A DNA stretch of 8,024 nucleotides. It comes from Acidobacteriaceae bacterium (GTDB lineage Bacteria; Acidobacteriota; Terriglobia; Terriglobales; Acidobacteriaceae). Positions 5,486 to 8,024 of this stretch are shown here, in pieces; position 1 is the stretch's first letter; every line of letters starts with the position of its first letter. The stretch covers positions 147 through 8,170 of the forward strand of contig PKXI01000242.1 of NCBI GenBank assembly GCA_003133425.1, read 5' to 3'. Position numbers and translations under genes: made by a program. The notes below the pieces were generated by a model. That model ran no database searches. It was not told the origin of the DNA and saw only the letters and a list, made by a program, of their open reading frames with translations.

Positions 5486-6985
5486 ATGGAAGAGCTATAT
5501 CATTTTGGGATGCGCCGAGCGGTTCCTGCAAAGCGGGCTCCAATGCTGCCTATCGAAACTTCGATGCTCAGGCCCGGGCTGCGCCTCGCTGTGGGCCTCT
5601 CCGGCGGCGCGGATTCCGTGGCCTTGGTGCGTGCCCTTGCTGCGCGCGCGGCGGAGCTTGGGTTGGTGCTCCATGCCGCCCATCTGCACCACGGTTTGCG
5701 CGGCGAGGAAGCGGACGGCGATCTGGCTTTTGCACGCGAGCTTGCCGGCGGGCTCGGCCTGCCGTTCCACGAGGGCCGCATTGATGTTGTTGCGGAGGCG
5801 CAGGCGAATCCGGCTTCCGGCAAGCCCGCAGAGTCCATTGAGGAGGCCGCGCGGCGGGTGCGCTATGCGTGGTTCCGGCAGCTGATGGCTGCGGGCGAGC
5901 TGGATGCGGTGGCGACGGCGCATACACTCGATGACCAGGCCGAGACCGTGCTGGCAAAGTTTCTGCGCGGCGCGTGGACTGAGGGCTTGTCGGGAATTCA
6001 TCCTGTGCTCGAGTTTCCCGAGGGGCGGATTTTGCGTCCGCTGCTGGCGACGAGCCGAGCAGAAATTGAGATTTATCTCGGTGACTTGGGGCAGGGATGG
6101 TGCGAGGACTCGTCCAATCGCCACCTTACGTACTCGCGCAACCGCATTCGTCACGAGCTGCTTCCTCTTCTGGAGGGCTGGAATCCGCGCCTGCGTGAGC
6201 ACCTGGCGCAGATGGCCGAGTTGGCGCGCGACGAGGAGACCTGGTGGGACGCGGAAGTGTCTCGCCTGGCCTCGCAGATCCTGTTGCCGGGCCGTCCGGT
6301 GCGTGATGGGGGCCGCGCTGCCGGGGACGGTCTGTGTATCGACGTGACAAGGCTGGTTGATCTTCCGGTGGCAATGCAACGGAGGCTGCTTCGCTACGCC
6401 GCCGGGCAACTGGGCGCTGCGCCCGATTTTGCGGCTACCGAGTCAATGCGGCTGCTTGCGCTGGCTGGACGCGCAGGACAAAAGCTGGAACTTGCGCAGG
6501 GATTGCGCGCCGAGCGAACGCACCGCGAGTTGCGCTTGACTGCGGGACCCGTTGCCGAGGCTGGGAAACCAGGCAATCGACAGGATGGTGCCGAACCTCC
6601 GCCGGAATACGCGGGAACAGTTCCCGGCGAAATTGATGCACCCGCTTTCGGCCTTCACCTGCGCATCAATTTGTCAGTTAACGGTGTGGCTTCGGACGGG
6701 CAGAGAAGCGCTGGCGCCCTGCACGCCACACTCCGCAACTGGAGGCCGGGAGACCGGGTCACGCTGCGCTACTCAAGCGGTCCCCGAAAAGTGAAGGAAG
6801 TGCTTGAACGTCTGCGAGTTACGGGAACAAGCCGATCGCGTTGGCCGGTGCTGGAATTGGACGGCCGTATTGTGTGGATGCGGGGTGTAGAACTGCAGCC
6901 GGAACCGGGAATTGCCTTCGAAGCCCGGTTTTTTGACGGCACTGCCAACCAGCCCCCGCAGCAGGCTGCATCAGGGAACGATTGA
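5486..6985 (+). CDS. tilS: tRNA(Ile)-lysidine synthetase
   Basis: ATP-dependent enzyme that converts C34 of the CAU-anticodon tRNA(Ile) to lysidine, so the tRNA reads AUA and is charged with isoleucine. From the ATG at 5486 the product is 499 residues, longer than the 432 of E. coli. The N-terminal PP-loop is LSGGADS (SGGADS at 39-44), followed by AAHLHHGLRGEEADGD, then ATAHTLDDQAETVL, then EDSSNR (207-212) with TYSRNRIRHELLP, all typical of TilS. The C-terminal tRNA-contact domain shows WRPGDRV (RPGDR at 420-424), KVKEVLERLRV and RIVWMRGVELQPE. AGGGTG (5472-5477) precedes the chosen ATG by eight bases. Other in-frame ATGs at 5510 and 5543 are possible, and 5543 would put SGGADS at residue 20, closer to many homologues. 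An Ala/Pro-rich linker around residues 355-385 accounts for part of the extra length. The next gene is ftsH, a conserved neighbour. Confidence 0.96.
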   Translation: MEELYHFGMRRAVPAKRAPMLPIETSMLRPGLRLAVGLSGGADSVALVRALAARAAELGLVLHAAHLHHGLRGEEADGDLAFARELAGGLGLPFHEGRIDVVAEAQANPASGKPAESIEEAARRVRYAWFRQLMAAGELDAVATAHTLDDQAETVLAKFLRGAWTEGLSGIHPVLEFPEGRILRPLLATSRAEIEIYLGDLGQGWCEDSSNRHLTYSRNRIRHELLPLLEGWNPRLREHLAQMAELARDEETWWDAEVSRLASQILLPGRPVRDGGRAAGDGLCIDVTRLVDLPVAMQRRLLRYAAGQLGAAPDFAATESMRLLALAGRAGQKLELAQGLRAERTHRELRLTAGPVAEAGKPGNRQDGAEPPPEYAGTVPGEIDAPAFGLHLRINLSVNGVASDGQRSAGALHATLRNWRPGDRVTLRYSSGPRKVKEVLERLRVTGTSRSRWPVLELDGRIVWMRGVELQPEPGIAFEARFFDGTANQPPQQAASGND

Positions 6986-7091
6986 CGCCCGAATGCCCGT
7001 CTTTTCAGATGCTTATCTCACTGCAACTTTTGAAGTATGCCCATAGGCTCTCAGTGCAGTCATATTGCTGTAACTCTCAGGGCCTTGGGAG

Positions 7092-7097
7092 TACAAT
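7092..7097 (+). promoter_or_regulatory. Possible -10 box for ftsH
   Basis: TACAAT matches the -10 consensus at five of six positions. The best -35-like hexamer, TTGCTG at 7065-7070, is 21 bases away, which is too far for a standard promoter, and the hexamer at 17 bases (TGTAAC) is a poor match. If used, the mRNA leader would be about 155 bases. Confidence 0.25.
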
Positions 7098-7241
7098 TTG
7101 GGTTACTGCTCATCCAGCGGCAGAGTATTTGTGTCTGTCGTCAGGGTGTCGTGTACTTTCTGACACTTTAAGGAAGGCAACGGCGTCTAAAGGGTGATGC
7201 AATGTTTGACGGAGGTCTGGCCGGCAGCATTTTGCAAGGCT

Positions 7242-7252
7242 AGGAAGAGGAG
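7242..7252 (+). promoter_or_regulatory. Strong ribosome binding site of ftsH
   Basis: AGGAAGAGGAG, a purine-rich Shine-Dalgarno stretch, ends five bases before the GTG at 7258. It decides the start: the next in-frame ATG (7279) falls inside the first membrane helix and has no such site. Confidence 0.7.
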
Positions 7253-7257
7253 TTCTG

Positions 7258-8024
7258 GTGAATTCAAGCGTTAAGACGATCATGTTCTGGGTGTTCATCC
7301 TCATCTGCCTCTTGATGTTGTGGACGGTTGTCCAGAAGAGCGCAAGCATGAGCAAGGATACGGAGATTCCCTACTCCGAACTCTTTGACAAGGTGCAAAG
7401 CCAGCAGGTCATGGATGCGAGCATCCAGGGCAACGAACTGCGCGGCCACCTGAAGTCCTCGCCCAAGGACCAATTCCACACCACGATTCCTGCAAACTAT
7501 GAGGATCTTGAGAAGGCGATGCTCGGTGCGAGGGTCAACTTCTCCATCAAGGAGCCGCAGAGCAACATTCTGCTTCCGCTGCTCTTCAACGTGGGCCCCT
7601 TTGTCCTGCTCGGCGCCATCTGGTTCTTCATGTTGCGCCAGATGCAGTCCGGCGGCAACAAGGCGATGTCGTTCGGCAAGAGCCGCGCGCGCCTGCTCTC
7701 CATGCAGCAAAAGAAGATCACCTTCAAGGATGTGGCCGGCGTCGATGAGGCCAAGGAAGAGCTGAAGGAGATCATCGAATATCTGCGCGAGCCGCAGAAG
7801 TTCCAAAAGCTTGGCGGGCGCATTCCCAAGGGTGTGCTGCTGGTGGGGCCTCCGGGAACTGGCAAAACACTGCTGGCCCGCGCGGTAGCTGGCGAAGCCA
7901 ATGTGCCGTTCTTCTCCATCTCCGGTTCAGACTTTGTTGAGATGTTTGTCGGCGTCGGCGCAAGCCGTGTACGCGACCTGTTTGAACAGGGCAAGAAGAA
8001 CGCTCCCTGCATCATCTTCATCGA
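7258..8024 (+). CDS. ftsH: ATP-dependent zinc metalloprotease FtsH (5' part)
   Basis: Membrane-anchored AAA+ protease that extracts and degrades damaged or regulated membrane and soluble proteins; it acts as a hexamer with its ATPase and protease domains in the cytoplasm. Only the first 255 residues are in the window. Visible are a membrane helix at about 8-25 ([18 protein letters not shown]), a small periplasmic domain at about 30-100, a second helix at about 104-126, and the linker [20 protein letters not shown]. The AAA domain starts with [14 protein letters not shown]. Walker A is GPPGTGKT at 197-204, and the pore loop MFVGVG begins at 229 with the substrate-gripping Phe230. The last codons, IIFI (252-255), are the start of Walker B, whose acidic residues are cut off. 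The HEXXH zinc site lies outside. The start is GTG with a strong ribosome site. The sequence is very close to well-studied FtsH proteins. Confidence 0.97.
   Translation, partial: MNSSVKTIMFWVFILICLLMLWTVVQKSASMSKDTEIPYSELFDKVQSQQVMDASIQGNELRGHLKSSPKDQFHTTIPANYEDLEKAMLGARVNFSIKEPQSNILLPLLFNVGPFVLLGAIWFFMLRQMQSGGNKAMSFGKSRARLLSMQQKKITFKDVAGVDEAKEELKEIIEYLREPQKFQKLGGRIPKGVLLVGPPGTGKTLLARAVAGEANVPFFSISGSDFVEMFVGVGASRVRDLFEQGKKNAPCIIFI

Larger units (their letters stand above)
6986..7257 (+). other. Non-coding leader between tilS and ftsH
   Basis: These 272 bases hold no convincing gene and are visibly less GC-rich than the flanking coding regions. They contain a -10-like TACAAT (7092-7097), a direct repeat of CTCTCAG (7048-7054 and 7074-7080), a 5-bp inverted repeat GTGTC/GACAC (7146-7150 and 7162-7166) and the ftsH ribosome site. 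I find no clear terminator for tilS and no CIRCE-type heat-shock operator. The length suggests that ftsH has its own promoter. Confidence 0.55.

Noticed and set aside
5495..6409. Long open frame antisense to tilS
   Set aside because: It is wholly inside tilS on the opposite strand, has a low-complexity Arg/Pro/Gln-rich product with no recognisable motif, and is the kind of frame that high GC content keeps open by chance.
7020..7060. Inverted repeat ACTGCA/TGCAGT after tilS as a terminator
   Set aside because: Only six pairs with a 29-base loop and no T-run follow.
6982..7197. Possible 71-residue gene overlapping the tilS stop
   Set aside because: It needs a TTG start, has no ribosome site of its own, and the product has no hydrophobic, charged or domain pattern that suggests a real protein.

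Overview
This is a GC-rich, densely coded housekeeping stretch. It most resembles the chromosome of a soil Acidobacteriota, probably Terriglobales/Acidobacteriaceae (Granulicella, Terriglobus or Edaphobacter-like). That placement is an inference. It rests on the protein sequences, on a GlnRS encoded directly beside a GluRS, and on short hairpin repeats at the left edge of a style I associate with these genomes. No mobile element, CRISPR array, tRNA or rRNA gene was seen.

Layout: positions 1-222 hold no gene but carry a cluster of short hairpin repeats. Three genes follow on the minus strand, transcribed right to left: a 102-residue two-helix membrane protein (3811-3503), gltX for glutamyl-tRNA synthetase (3449-1977) and glnS for glutaminyl-tRNA synthetase (1929-223). 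The gaps of 53 and 47 bases, with no visible terminator, suggest one operon. A second minus-strand pair, ispD (5425-4706) then ispF (4616-4002), encodes two steps of the MEP isoprenoid pathway and ends at a plausible intrinsic terminator near 3900-3940. On the plus strand, divergent from ispD, lies tilS (5486-6985), the tRNA(Ile) lysidine synthetase. After a 272-base non-coding leader comes the 5' part of ftsH (7258 onward), cut by the window edge inside its Walker B motif.

Functionally, gltX, glnS and tilS all serve tRNA charging or decoding, ispD and ispF make isoprenoid precursors, and ftsH is a membrane quality-control protease. The tilS-ftsH order is a widely conserved bacterial arrangement; the hpt gene often found between them is absent here.

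I see no convincing undescribed system. The points most worth a second look are an IspF that lacks the usual C-terminal glycine-rich motif and carries an extra tail, an 8-bp perfect hairpin that would hide the gltX start codon, the tandem 38-bp hairpin repeats at the left edge, and the gltX-glnS pairing.
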